From the NCBI GenBank assembly GCA_965249775.1, contig OZ252253.1:4216001-4280000 (forward strand): a stretch of DNA of 64,000 nt. The letters run 5' to 3'. Every line of letters begins with the position of its first letter. Position 1 is the stretch's first letter. The stretch comes from UBA822 sp965249775 (GTDB taxonomy: Bacteria; Gemmatimonadota; Gemmatimonadetes; Longimicrobiales; Gaopeijiaceae). Below the pieces are notes generated by a model. It did no database searches, had not been told where the DNA came from, and was given only the letters and a program-made list of their open reading frames with translations. Position numbers and translations under genes: made by a program. Shown one piece after another: positions 9,193 through 17,937 of the stretch.

Positions 9193-9250
9193 AGGCTCGT
9201 TTAGGCTTGCGGGTGACTTAAGAGGCCCGTTTGGCTCGCGGGCGGCCCTA
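9191..9250. repeat. Two imperfect 30-bp direct repeats between convergent genes
   Basis: The unit AGAGGCTCGTTTAGGCTTGC (9191) recurs as AGAGGCCCGTTTGGCTCGC (9221). The pair fills the gap between the NDH-2 stop and the stop of the E1 gene on the other strand. It has no T tract and is not a convincing terminator. Confidence 0.6.
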
Positions 9251-9251
9251 C

Positions 9252-11387
9252 CTAGTAATTGGCCAGGTCGAGAATGGCCGCGAGTACGTCGGAGGGCTGA
9301 GGGAGAATCGCGTCTTCCAGTTGGGGAGCATAGGCGACCCATGTGTCGAGCGACGCTACCCGACGCACGGGCCCGTCCAGCCAGGGAAAGAGCTCGTCCG
9401 CGATTCGGGCCGCGATCTCCGAGCCGAGCCCCCAAGACAGCGAATCTTCGTGCGTGATGAGGACCTTGTTCGTCTTCTTCACCGACTGCGCCACCGTGTC
9501 CATGTCGAGGGGTGAGAGTGTCCTCAGGTCGATGACGTCGCACTCGATGCCGTGCTGTTCCGACGCGACCTTGGCGGCGTCCATGGAGCGTTTGACCAGC
9601 GCGCCACAGGTCACGAGGGTAAGGTCGGATCCTTCCCTGACCGTGTTCGCTTTGCCCAAGGGAATCATGAAGTCCTTCCCCGGATACTGGCCCTTGTTAT
9701 GAACCTGCCGATATAGGTGCTTGTGCTCGAGGAAGATGACCGGGTCTTCACAGCGGATGGCAGTTCTCAGGAGTCCGTTTGCATCAGACGCGGTCGACGG
9801 TAGCACGACTCGAAGCCCCGGCGTATGGGTGAATAGTGTCTCCCCGGTCTGAGAGTGGTAGATCCCCCCCCCTTTCAGGTAGCCACCGTATGGAGCTCTG
9901 ATCACGACAGGCGCGGAATACAGCCCATGGGAACGATACCGGATCGTGGCCAACTCGTCTCGAATCTGCATGAACGCCGGCCAGATGTAGTCGAAGAACT
10001 GGATCTCGACCACCGGCCGGAGGCCTCGCTGCGCCATGCCGATGGCTCGCCCGACGATGTTGGCTTCGGCCAGAGGCGCGTTGAACACTCGGCTCGAACC
10101 GAATCGACGCTGGAGCCCGTGCGTGACCTTGAACACCCCCCCCTTTCCCTTCACCTCTTCGAGCGCGGGCTCCCGCGACGCATCGGCGATGTCCTGCCCG
10201 AAGAGGACGATGCGGTGATCCCGCTCCATCTCGTCCCGAAGACAGGCGTTGAGCAGATCGACCATGGTGAGGGCGCGTTCGTCCCCAAATGCGGGCGAGT
10301 CCTCGGTGTCGAAGGCTTCTGAAGTCGGGTCCACTTCTTCCGAGTAGAGGTGGAGCAGAACCGTTTCCGGCTCCGGCTGTGGGTGGGTGGTCGCCTCGGC
10401 GGCGGCTGCCACGACCTCGGCCTCGACCTCTTCCTCCAAGCGATCGAGCTCCTCTGCGGTCGCCACGCCTCGCTCGATCAGAAGATTCCGGGTCCTGGGC
10501 AGCGGGTCCGTGGCTGCCGCCTCCTCCAGCTCGGCGGTGGTCCGGTAGATCCGCTCGTCATCGGACATCGAGTGCGAATAGGGACGTATCGTATGAGAGT
10601 GCACGAGGGCAGGGCCCCTTCTCATCCGGCAGTGACGGACTGCCTTGCCTGTCGCCCGGTGGCTGTCCAGCACGTCGGTGCCGTCGCACTCGACGATGAA
10701 GAGATCGGGGAACCCGGATACGAGTTTGGAGATGCTTCCTCCGGCCGTGTTGACCTCGACCGGCACCGAGATCGCGTATTCGTTGTCCTCGATGAGAAAA
10801 ATCACAGGAAGCTTGAGATTGCACGCAGTATTGAGGGCTTCCCAGAACTCACCCTCCGACGTCGCTCCCTCTCCCGAACAGACGAGGACTACCTCGTCCT
10901 CCTCGAAGTTCTCGATCGTGGCTTGTAGCTCGGGGATGAGCGATACCTTGCATCCCGCCTCCGCCGCGCCGACCGCTTGAAGGAACTGTGTGCCCGTGGG
11001 GGACGACATCGTCACGAGGTGAAGCCCGGGATCCGTGAAGTGGGAGGGCATCTGCCGGCCGGCGCTGTTTGGGTCGGCGGCCGCCCCGACCGCGCCGAGA
11101 AGGTGGTCCAGGGGGTTCTGCCCGAGCGCCAGCGCCAGCGCTCGATCTCGGTAGTACGGGTAGAACCAATCGTACGCGCTCCTCAAGTGCGCTGCCACCG
11201 CGACCTGCACCGCCTCGTGCCCGGCACCGGAGACCTGGAAGAAGGTCTTGTTCTGACGTTTTAGGCTGATTTCCCGGTCATCCACTCGCCGGGACGTGAC
11301 CATCGTTCGGTACGCCTCGAGGAGCCACTCGGAGGATGGTCCCTCTAAGTCCTTTGTTTCGGTGAGCTCTTGCTCCTTGGTGACCAT
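9252..11387 (-). CDS. 2-oxoacid dehydrogenase E1, alpha and beta subunits fused
   Basis: 711 residues from ATG 11387. Residues about 20-345 are the alpha part, with the thiamine diphosphate motif GEGATSEGE at 172-180 ending in the conserved Asn of EDNEYA near 202. Residues about 372-711 are the beta part (LFGQDIAD, FNAPLAEANIVGRAIGMA, VIRAPYGG). E1 decarboxylates a 2-oxoacid and transfers the acyl group to the lipoyl arm of E2. The sequence type is closest to branched-chain 2-oxoisovalerate or pyruvate/acetoin enzymes of the alpha2beta2 class. In most bacteria the two subunits are separate genes; here a linker rich in Glu, Ala and Pro joins them. No E2, E3 or lipoylation gene is near, so the substrate is unresolved. 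A DUF255 gene lies 137 bp upstream on the same strand. Confidence 0.9.
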   Translation of the reverse strand: MVTKEQELTETKDLEGPSSEWLLEAYRTMVTSRRVDDREISLKRQNKTFFQVSGAGHEAVQVAVAAHLRSAYDWFYPYYRDRALALALGQNPLDHLLGAVGAAADPNSAGRQMPSHFTDPGLHLVTMSSPTGTQFLQAVGAAEAGCKVSLIPELQATIENFEEDEVVLVCSGEGATSEGEFWEALNTACNLKLPVIFLIEDNEYAISVPVEVNTAGGSISKLVSGFPDLFIVECDGTDVLDSHRATGKAVRHCRMRRGPALVHSHTIRPYSHSMSDDERIYRTTAELEEAAATDPLPRTRNLLIERGVATAEELDRLEEEVEAEVVAAAAEATTHPQPEPETVLLHLYSEEVDPTSEAFDTEDSPAFGDERALTMVDLLNACLRDEMERDHRIVLFGQDIADASREPALEEVKGKGGVFKVTHGLQRRFGSSRVFNAPLAEANIVGRAIGMAQRGLRPVVEIQFFDYIWPAFMQIRDELATIRYRSHGLYSAPVVIRAPYGGYLKGGGIYHSQTGETLFTHTPGLRVVLPSTASDANGLLRTAIRCEDPVIFLEHKHLYRQVHNKGQYPGKDFMIPLGKANTVREGSDLTLVTCGALVKRSMDAAKVASEQHGIECDVIDLRTLSPLDMDTVAQSVKKTNKVLITHEDSLSWGLGSEIAARIADELFPWLDGPVRRVASLDTWVAYAPQLEDAILPQPSDVLAAILDLANY

Positions 11388-11524
11388 CTAGTCCGGGTGA
11401 AGTTGGGGATGGGATGGTGTGGGCTTCTAAGATAGTAAAACCTTCCGACCGAAAAAGCGCACTACCCTATGACGAGTTGCCCCTCCTAGGCCGGGTGCTG
11501 TTAGGCTTCGTCGGTCGTGCGGTC

Positions 11525-13618
11525 CTAGGCCGGGTTGCTCTGCACTTCGCCGAGTTGCTCGGCCAACGCGATGGCGTCTGAGACGGGCGCCTTGCATGCG
11601 TAACGCTCGCAAACGTACGCCACGGGCTCGGCACCCTGCTCTGCTCCGCCATCGCGGCCCTCGAGTACGGGAAGCTTGTGGGGGAGATCCTCACCAGGAG
11701 CCGTTCCCGCGATGGTTCGGTTGGGCACATACGGGCTCAATGCTGTTTGGAGTAGCTCGATCGTGCGGGCATCGTCGCGCGCTCCCACGATGGCGATCTC
11801 CACGGGGTCGGCGAGGGTCCGGTCGAGCACCGCGAGCAAGCGTCCAAACGCAGCCGGAAAGCGAGCCATGAATCCCGCCTCTCTGTCGAGCACACGATCG
11901 GCGATGTCACGGTGGCGGTCCTCTCCGAAGAGGTGAGCGCTCCGAATCAGAAGCTCGACGGCCAGTGAGTTTCCAGACGGCGTGGCGTTGTCCATGAGGT
12001 CCCGGGCCCGGACGGCGAGCGCCTCGCCATCTTTCGGGGCGTCGTGGAAGACGCCGTCGGCTTCGTCCCAGAAGAGTTCGACGATGCGCGATGTGATCCA
12101 CGCCGCCTCGTCCAGCCATCGAGGTTCGAGCGTCGCTTCGTACACCGTGAGAATCGCGTTGCCGACCGCGGCGTAGTCTTCCAGGAAGGCATCGATCCGT
12201 GCGATGCCGTCCTTGTACGATCGGCGGAGCCGGCCATCCTCCCGCATGCTCCCCAGCAGGAAATCGAGCCCGCTCACGGATGCCTCCCGAAAACGAGGCT
12301 CGTTCAGGGCTCCGCCCGCCTCGGCCAGCGCCCGGATCGCCATTCCGTTCCAGCTCGCGAGGATCTTCTCGTCTCGGAAAGGCGGCTCTCGGAGTTGCCG
12401 GGCCTCCAACAGGACACGCTTCGCGTCCTCGAGCAAATCTCTCAGAGGCTCGAGGTCCATACCCTCGTGCTTGGCGACCGCGCTGAGGTCGTGGGCCACG
12501 TGGAGGATGTTGCTATTCTCGAAGTTGCCCTCCTCACTGACGTCGTAACAGCGCATGAAGAGATCGGCCACTTCCTCGTCGAGCAGTTCGCGTACTTGCT
12601 GCTGCGTCCAAACGTAAAACGTCCCCTCTTCTCCCTCTGAATCCGCGTCCAACGCGGAGTAGAACCCCCCTTCGGGAGCGCGCATGTCCGTGAGAAGGTG
12701 GTCCAGCGTGCCTTCGGCGACCCGCCGCAACTCCGGGTCGCCTGTGACCTGATGGGCGTTCAGGTACAACCTTCCGAGCAGGGCGTTGTCATATAGCATC
12801 TTCTCGAAGTGAGGAACCAGCCAGCGGGCGTCGACGGAGTATCGATGGAAGCCCCCGGCCAGCTGATCGTGGATCCCGCCCCGGGCCATGGCGTCGAGCG
12901 TTCGCGTGACGATTTCCAACGCCTGGCCCTCGCCGGTGCGCTCATGTACTTGGAGAGCGAACTCGAGCGTCACCGGCTGCGGAAACTTGGGTGCTCCACC
13001 GAAACCGCCATGCGTGGGGTCGAAGCGCGTGGCGAGAAAGCGGAACGAGTGATCGAGCAGTGCCGGGCCGGCGATCGCTTCCCCGTCCTGGGTTACCGGC
13101 CCTTCCGCGCGCTCCGCCGAGCTCTTTTCGAGCAGCTCCTTCAGCTCTCCTGCATTTCGGACGATCTCCTCCCTCCGCTCCTCGTAGGCGTCCCGGATCG
13201 ACTGTAGGACCTGCCGAAAGGAGGGCATATTGGGCCGCGGCTCGGGCGGGAAGTACGTCCCCCCGAAAAAGGGCTCTCCATCCGAAGTGAGGAACGCGGT
13301 GAGCGGCCATCCCCCCTGCCCGGTCATGGCCTGGACGGCTTTCATGTAGACAGAGTCGATGTCGGGACGCTCCTCACGGTCCACTTTGATGTTGACAAAG
13401 GACTCGTTCATGAGCTCGGCCGTCGTCGAGTCCTCGAAGGACTCCCGCTCCATGACGTGGCACCAATGGCAGGCGGAGTACCCAATCGAAAGCAGCACCG
13501 GGACACCCCTCTGCCGGGCCTCGTCGAACGCCTCGGCGCTCCATGGGCGCCAGTCGACGGGGTTGTCGGCATGCTGGAGAAGGTATGGGCTGGACTCTTC
13601 GGCTAGTCGATTGGACAT
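11525..13618 (-). CDS. DUF255 thioredoxin-like/six-hairpin protein (YyaL/SPATA20 family)
   Basis: 697 residues from ATG 13618 with GGGAGA upstream. The N-terminus is the family hallmark: NRLAEESSPYLLQHADNPVDW, then the thioredoxin-like site CHWCHVM (Cys50 and Cys53) and the segment VKVDREERPDID-like near residue 78. Residues about 200-690 form an alpha/alpha barrel similar to N-acylglucosamine epimerase-type glycoside enzymes. The family is widely conserved from bacteria to mammals, but its reaction is not settled. A possible -10 element (TATGAT, complement of 13648-13653) lies about 30 bases before the start. The end carries a short duplicated sequence (ACCCGGCCTAGGA) in the stop region and 38 bases beyond. 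Confidence 0.9.
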   Translation of the reverse strand: MSNRLAEESSPYLLQHADNPVDWRPWSAEAFDEARQRGVPVLLSIGYSACHWCHVMERESFEDSTTAELMNESFVNIKVDREERPDIDSVYMKAVQAMTGQGGWPLTAFLTSDGEPFFGGTYFPPEPRPNMPSFRQVLQSIRDAYEERREEIVRNAGELKELLEKSSAERAEGPVTQDGEAIAGPALLDHSFRFLATRFDPTHGGFGGAPKFPQPVTLEFALQVHERTGEGQALEIVTRTLDAMARGGIHDQLAGGFHRYSVDARWLVPHFEKMLYDNALLGRLYLNAHQVTGDPELRRVAEGTLDHLLTDMRAPEGGFYSALDADSEGEEGTFYVWTQQQVRELLDEEVADLFMRCYDVSEEGNFENSNILHVAHDLSAVAKHEGMDLEPLRDLLEDAKRVLLEARQLREPPFRDEKILASWNGMAIRALAEAGGALNEPRFREASVSGLDFLLGSMREDGRLRRSYKDGIARIDAFLEDYAAVGNAILTVYEATLEPRWLDEAAWITSRIVELFWDEADGVFHDAPKDGEALAVRARDLMDNATPSGNSLAVELLIRSAHLFGEDRHRDIADRVLDREAGFMARFPAAFGRLLAVLDRTLADPVEIAIVGARDDARTIELLQTALSPYVPNRTIAGTAPGEDLPHKLPVLEGRDGGAEQGAEPVAYVCERYACKAPVSDAIALAEQLGEVQSNPA

Positions 13619-13752
13619 TCACGTCTCCCTTACGATCAGACTCAGGTATCATAGCTCGGGCCCATCGGAGGGACCATCGAGGAGACTACATGTGACCGAC
13701 CGCGAATTTCATTGAATTGACCGTGGGCGGGGACTAACTTTGGCGCATAAAG

Positions 13753-14067
13753 ATGTTCTTGGGCAGGTGCGTCCAGGAACCAATTGTGAGAAGCGGTGTG
13801 GGATCGGTTTACGTAGGGCTGGCAAGGGTCGCCGTGCGGCGGCCGTGGCTCATTCCCGCCATGTTGGCGACGGCGTGGGCGTTCAGGGCGAACCGGTGGT
13901 ACCGGCGACCGCCCTTTCTTCCCATACCCTCGAAGGCCTATATGATATGGCGCATGGAGACTGCGTACGGAAAGGGAAGCATGGTCGTACCGTCAGAGGA
14001 TCTGGAACGCTACCTTCGTTGGGGATCCGACATGCGTAGGCGCATGAAGAGGAGTGGGAAGTGGTAA
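13753..14067 (+). CDS. Small conserved protein of unknown function, WYRRPPFLP motif
   Basis: 104 residues from ATG 13753. It has a weakly hydrophobic middle (RPWLIPAMLATAWAF), then RANRWYRRPPFLPIPSKAYMIWRMETAYG and a basic C-terminus. I recall similar short proteins with an R-x-WYRRPPFLP pattern in Gemmatimonadota, but I cannot name a family. It overlaps the next gene by seven bases and probably forms a two-gene unit with it. The following gene is a pseudopilin-like protein, so a role in envelope or secretion is conceivable; this is inference only. Confidence 0.7.
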   Translation: MFLGRCVQEPIVRSGVGSVYVGLARVAVRRPWLIPAMLATAWAFRANRWYRRPPFLPIPSKAYMIWRMETAYGKGSMVVPSEDLERYLRWGSDMRRRMKRSGKW

Positions 14068-14435
14068 CCAGGCTCATCCTGCTGATCATCCTAGGCTTCG
14101 TGGCCGCACTGTATTTTCCCGACAGCCGACAGGCGATGATGAATCGCACGATGCCCATAATCGAGCCCGTGCTCATCTGGAATGCCGAGCGGGAGATCGA
14201 GGAGATATCGCGAATCGTGCGCAGGGATGCCCGCGAGACGTACCAGCTTCCTGAGACCCGCTCTTGGGAGTCGTGGCTGACGGCCAACTTTACGGGCAAT
14301 GCCACGACCGATCCGTGGGGCAAGATGTATTCCTACAGGGCGTGGCCCGACTCCTTCTCGATTCGATCGGATGGCCCCGATCGCCTCTTTGGGACCGAGG
14401 ACGACGTCAAGTTTACGAGGCATCGCCCCTTCTAG
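14061..14435 (+). CDS. Membrane-anchored protein with GspG-like pseudopilin C-terminal motif
   Basis: 124 residues from GTG 14061, with GGAGTGGGAA directly upstream. Residues 4-20 form a hydrophobic helix. The C-terminal half shows the type II secretion major-pseudopilin pattern: DPWGKMYSYR (84-93), then a SDGPD and GTEDDV (111-116), which in GspG is the calcium-binding loop. The N-terminus lacks the prepilin peptidase site (G followed by FTLIE), so it is not a standard pseudopilin. It may be a soluble-domain relative held by a signal anchor. There are no other secretion genes in the window. It is co-transcribed with the small upstream gene. Confidence 0.75.
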   Translation: MVTRLILLIILGFVAALYFPDSRQAMMNRTMPIIEPVLIWNAEREIEEISRIVRRDARETYQLPETRSWESWLTANFTGNATTDPWGKMYSYRAWPDSFSIRSDGPDRLFGTEDDVKFTRHRPF

Positions 14436-14485
14436 AGGCGTGACAAGAAGCCTTCCAGATTGAGCCGGGAGCCGGCGCGCCCGTC

Positions 14486-16378
14486 ATGACCGAGTGGATC
14501 GGTGAGATCGTCGCCGCATACGGCCCGTGGTTCGTCGGTGCGATGGCCATGTTCGAAACAGCCCTGATCATAGGGCTGGCCCTCCCCATTGAGATCACCC
14601 TCGTCTTTGCGACCGTCTTCGCCCTCCAAGGACACTTCAGTTTCGGCTCGGTTGTCGCTGCGGCAGTGTTGGGAGCGGCACTGGGTGATTCGACCGGATT
14701 CATGATTGGGCGCTGGGGAGGTCGCCGCGTCCTCGCCGGCCGTGGCCGAGTCGCGCGCATGGCCCGCAGGCACCAGGACCGTGCGCACGACCTCTTCGAG
14801 AAACACGCCGGCTTATCGGTGAGTGTGGCCCGTATGGTCCCGTTTGTACGGACCCTCATGCCGCTCGTCGCCGGATCTACGGGCGTTGCGTACCGGCGCT
14901 TCTTGGCCTTCGATCTCCTTGGGATCGCGGGATGGGCCTTTTTCGCGTTGGGAGTCGCCTACGCCGGGGCCCGCGGCTGGCAGATTGGAGCGAGCTCGGT
15001 GGGCCCGGGATGGGCGACATCAGCGGTCGTAGTACTCGTCGCCACGTTCTTGGTGGTCAAGGCACTTTTCTTCAGGCGCTCCATCGCGGGCGAAGCCGTA
15101 TCGGTGGGCTTGACCGGGAACATCGCCGCCGGCAAGTCGACCGTGGCCTCCCTTTGGAAAGATGTTGGGGTCCCGGTGGCCAGTGCCGATGACCTGGCGC
15201 GCCGTGTCGTCGAGCCCGGATCTCCCGGCCTCTCCTCAGTGGTCGAGGCTTTCGGTGAGGACGTTCTGGAAGCCGATGGCTCTTTGAACCGAGATGCGCT
15301 TTCGTCTGTCGTCTTCGAGGATGAGGAGGCCCGCCACCGGCTGGAGGCTATCGTTCAACCCCGCATCCGGGTCCTCCGGGACCGGTGGATGCGCGAGCGT
15401 ATGGTCAGCCGCGACGCGCTCTGCGTATCGGAGATTCCGCTACTTTTCGAGGTGGGGCTCGAAGACGACTTCGACGCGACAGTCGTCGTCCATGCGTCCG
15501 AGGAAATTCGGCTCGACCGTCTTCGTGAGGATCGGGGCCTCAGTCCCGAGCGGGCTCGAGCCATTATGGGAACCCAGATGGATCCGGGACTTAAGCGAGA
15601 AAAGGCGACGCACTCGCTCGTAAATGAGGGAGATCTCGAGACGCTGGAGGACCAAGCTCTGGAGGTGCTCGCCCTCATTCGGAGGGATGCCGTGGTCCGG
15701 AACGTGCCCGAGGAAGGTCGCATGCGAATCGACCTGCACATGCATACACAGGTGTCCTTCGACTGTCTCTCGGACCCTCGGAAAGTGATGGCTGCCGCAT
15801 CCGCCAGAGGAGTCCAGCGCATCGCTATCACGGACCACAACAGGGTGACTGCGGCGTTGGAGATGGCAGAGGCGTTCCCGGAGTCTGTGATTCCCGGCGA
15901 GGAGGTCAAGACGAAGGAGGGCATCGACGTCATCGGCCTGTACATCAAGGAGCTGATCCCAAAGGGGACGCCCGCCCAGGAAGTATGCCGCCGGGTGAAG
16001 GACCAGGGAGGACTCGTGTACTTGCCGCACCCCTACGCACGAGGGAAGGGAGGGTCCGGGCGGTACGCGGAAGAGCTCGCGCCGCTGGTGGACATCATCG
16101 AAGTCTTCAACGGGAGGTTGCATCCGGGGCACCTCAATGATCGGGCAGAGGAGTTGGCGGATCGCTGGTCCAAGCCGAGAGGTGCGGGCTCCGATGCCCA
16201 CATGTTGGGTGAGGTGGCGGGCGCTTGGGTGGAGGTCGACCAACACCCCAACGAACCCGCCGCGCTCCTCGCGGCGCTTGGACATGCAAAGGTCCGCGGG
16301 GTCACAACGCCCTGGGTGGTCCATCTCGCTTCGACGTGGGCTAAGGTCCGGAAGCGTCTGCCAGGTGCACCGAGCTAG
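14486..16378 (+). CDS. Triple fusion: DedA membrane protein - dephospho-CoA kinase (CoaE) - PHP phosphoesterase
   Basis: 630 residues from ATG 14486, with no stop or frame break. Residues 1-200 are a DedA/SNARE-associated membrane domain (FETALIIGLALPIEITL, GDSTGFMIGRWGGRR, ARMVPFVRTLMPLVAG) ending in a helix at about 178-195. Residues 207-400 are dephospho-CoA kinase: P-loop GLTGNIAAGKS (208-218), SADDLARRVVEPGSPGL, SEIPLLFEVGLEDD. CoaE performs the last step of coenzyme A synthesis. Residues 413-630 are a PHP metal-phosphoesterase domain (DLHMHTQVSFDC, ITDHNR, GSDAH). The PHP part begins with its own Met413 (15722) preceded by GAGGA at good spacing, so a separate PHP product may also be made; CoaE has no such internal site. 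It is followed 68 bases later by a DHH phosphoesterase. Confidence 0.9.
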   Translation: MTEWIGEIVAAYGPWFVGAMAMFETALIIGLALPIEITLVFATVFALQGHFSFGSVVAAAVLGAALGDSTGFMIGRWGGRRVLAGRGRVARMARRHQDRAHDLFEKHAGLSVSVARMVPFVRTLMPLVAGSTGVAYRRFLAFDLLGIAGWAFFALGVAYAGARGWQIGASSVGPGWATSAVVVLVATFLVVKALFFRRSIAGEAVSVGLTGNIAAGKSTVASLWKDVGVPVASADDLARRVVEPGSPGLSSVVEAFGEDVLEADGSLNRDALSSVVFEDEEARHRLEAIVQPRIRVLRDRWMRERMVSRDALCVSEIPLLFEVGLEDDFDATVVVHASEEIRLDRLREDRGLSPERARAIMGTQMDPGLKREKATHSLVNEGDLETLEDQALEVLALIRRDAVVRNVPEEGRMRIDLHMHTQVSFDCLSDPRKVMAAASARGVQRIAITDHNRVTAALEMAEAFPESVIPGEEVKTKEGIDVIGLYIKELIPKGTPAQEVCRRVKDQGGLVYLPHPYARGKGGSGRYAEELAPLVDIIEVFNGRLHPGHLNDRAEELADRWSKPRGAGSDAHMLGEVAGAWVEVDQHPNEPAALLAALGHAKVRGVTTPWVVHLASTWAKVRKRLPGAPS

Positions 16379-16446
16379 GAAGGCTGTTGGAGGCCGCCCA
16401 GCATATTGCTTCAGCAACTTTCTGGGGAGCGCGTTCTAGGGAATCC

Positions 16447-17472
16447 ATGACGTATCAAACCGGTGAGGCCAGGTTCGAGGCCATCGACGCTGTCCTGACG
16501 GCATTGCGCGGCAAAGAAACGGCGATTCTGACCACGCACATCAATTGCGACGGCGACGGGTGTGGGTCTCAGATCGCGTTGGCGGCGTGGCTCCGGGAGC
16601 TGGGTACGGAGGCGTTCATCGTGAATCCGACGCCGGTGCCACAGTCCTTCCGCTTCCTCGTACCCGACGAATCGTGGGTCGTGGACGCAACGTCGGCGGA
16701 GGCCCAGGAACTCTGTGATGGTGCGGATGTCGCGGTCGTTCTGGACACCGGAGAGGTACCTCGGATTGGAAGGGTGAGGCCACTCATCGACGGTCTTCCG
16801 ACGGTGGTGATCGACCACCATCCGCCTGGGGACCGGCCGATCGAGGGTGTGTCTTTCCGCGATGCCGGCGCGAGCGCCACCGGTGAGCTGGTATTCGATC
16901 TCATCCATCGGGCCGGGGGACCATGGCCCGCGATGGCCGATCTTCCGATGTACGTGGCCATCATGACCGACACCGGATCGTTTCGCTTCAGCAACACGAC
17001 TCCGACCAGCCTTCAGATCGCCGCCGAGTTGGTCGGCCGGGGTGTCAGTCCCGACGAAGCGTACCGCCAGATTTACGGCTCGGTCCCGCGCCGCCAGTAT
17101 CGTCTGCTCGAGAGCTCCTTGGCGCACTTGGAGGTGGACGAGGAGGGTGGGGTCGCGTGGATGACCGTTCCGGCGGACCAGTTCGAGGCCCTCGGGGCGA
17201 TTCCGGACGATCTCGAGGGGATGGTCAACTACCCCCGCTCGATCGAGGGTGTGGAAGTCGGTCTCCTCTTTCGACAGATCCCCCGGAAGGGCATCAAGGT
17301 CTCGTTCCGCTCAAACGGTGCGGTGAACGTGAACGCCTTGGCACGCCAGTTCGGTGGTGGAGGACACATAAGGGCGGCGGGGGCTCTGATCGAGGGCCAG
17401 ATGGATCAGGTTCGCCGGGACGTGACTCACGCGACCCGAGAGGCTGTGGAGCTATCGCGGTTGGGGCATTAG
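16447..17472 (+). CDS. nrnA: DHH/DHHA1 phosphoesterase, NrnA-like oligoribonuclease/pAp phosphatase
   Basis: 341 residues from ATG 16447 with AGGGAA upstream. The DHH domain has THINCDGDGCGS (30-41, usual form H-x-NPDGDAIGS), DTGE near 100 and DHHPPGD (123-129), which bind two manganese ions. The DHHA1 domain ends with GGGHIRAAGA near 304. NrnA-type enzymes degrade short RNA oligonucleotides and dephosphorylate 3'-phosphoadenosine 5'-phosphate. Length matches the family. The usual Pro in the first motif is Cys here (NCDGD), outside the metal ligands. It lies downstream of the DedA-CoaE-PHP gene on the same strand and 45 bases before a small conserved gene, so an operon is likely. Confidence 0.87.
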   Translation: MTYQTGEARFEAIDAVLTALRGKETAILTTHINCDGDGCGSQIALAAWLRELGTEAFIVNPTPVPQSFRFLVPDESWVVDATSAEAQELCDGADVAVVLDTGEVPRIGRVRPLIDGLPTVVIDHHPPGDRPIEGVSFRDAGASATGELVFDLIHRAGGPWPAMADLPMYVAIMTDTGSFRFSNTTPTSLQIAAELVGRGVSPDEAYRQIYGSVPRRQYRLLESSLAHLEVDEEGGVAWMTVPADQFEALGAIPDDLEGMVNYPRSIEGVEVGLLFRQIPRKGIKVSFRSNGAVNVNALARQFGGGGHIRAAGALIEGQMDQVRRDVTHATREAVELSRLGH

Positions 17473-17517
17473 AATGTCTGCGCGTGAATTGAGACTGCAG
17501 TAACGGGGAGGCATGTC

Positions 17518-17937
17518 GTGAAGGATGGAAGGGACCCGGGGGTGCCGGAGGCCATTCCCAGAACGCTTCAGATGATGGCCCGCCGCCTCGGCGAGAGTGA
17601 GATCGATCGGCTCTGGGTGTTCCCACCTCTGATCGTGGGACGTAAAGAGCGGGGCTTGGTGGCTGCGAGCTGCTTCACCGACGACGGTGCTCGCCGGCTG
17701 TACACGGCACCCTATGCGGCCGAGCGGACGGGAACGAGCCTCTCGGTGGAGAACGGCATCACCGAGGAAGGCCAGGCCCCCCCGTACCGCCTCGCCCGAG
17801 TGATGCAGGGCGTCGCTCGGAGGAGCGAGATCGACCTCGGGGAGCCCAGGGTGGTGGAGATCGCGGGGGACCCGGAGAAACTCAGGGCGTTGTTGGACGA
17901 ATTCGACGTGGACTCGATGGAGCCCGTAGTGCCGTGA
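17518..17937 (+). CDS. Conserved hypothetical protein, 139 residues
   Basis: 139 residues from GTG 17518 with a strong GGGGAGG seven bases upstream. It has no signal peptide, helix or metal motif. The sequence LWVFPPLIVGRKERGLVAASCF followed by YTAPYAAERTG and a C-terminal acidic helix suggests a compact alpha/beta protein. I do not recognise a named family. Its stop overlaps the Fur-family gene by four bases (GTGA), so the two are translationally coupled, and it could be a partner or target of that regulator; this is inference. Confidence 0.72.
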   Translation: MKDGRDPGVPEAIPRTLQMMARRLGESEIDRLWVFPPLIVGRKERGLVAASCFTDDGARRLYTAPYAAERTGTSLSVENGITEEGQAPPYRLARVMQGVARRSEIDLGEPRVVEIAGDPEKLRALLDEFDVDSMEPVVP

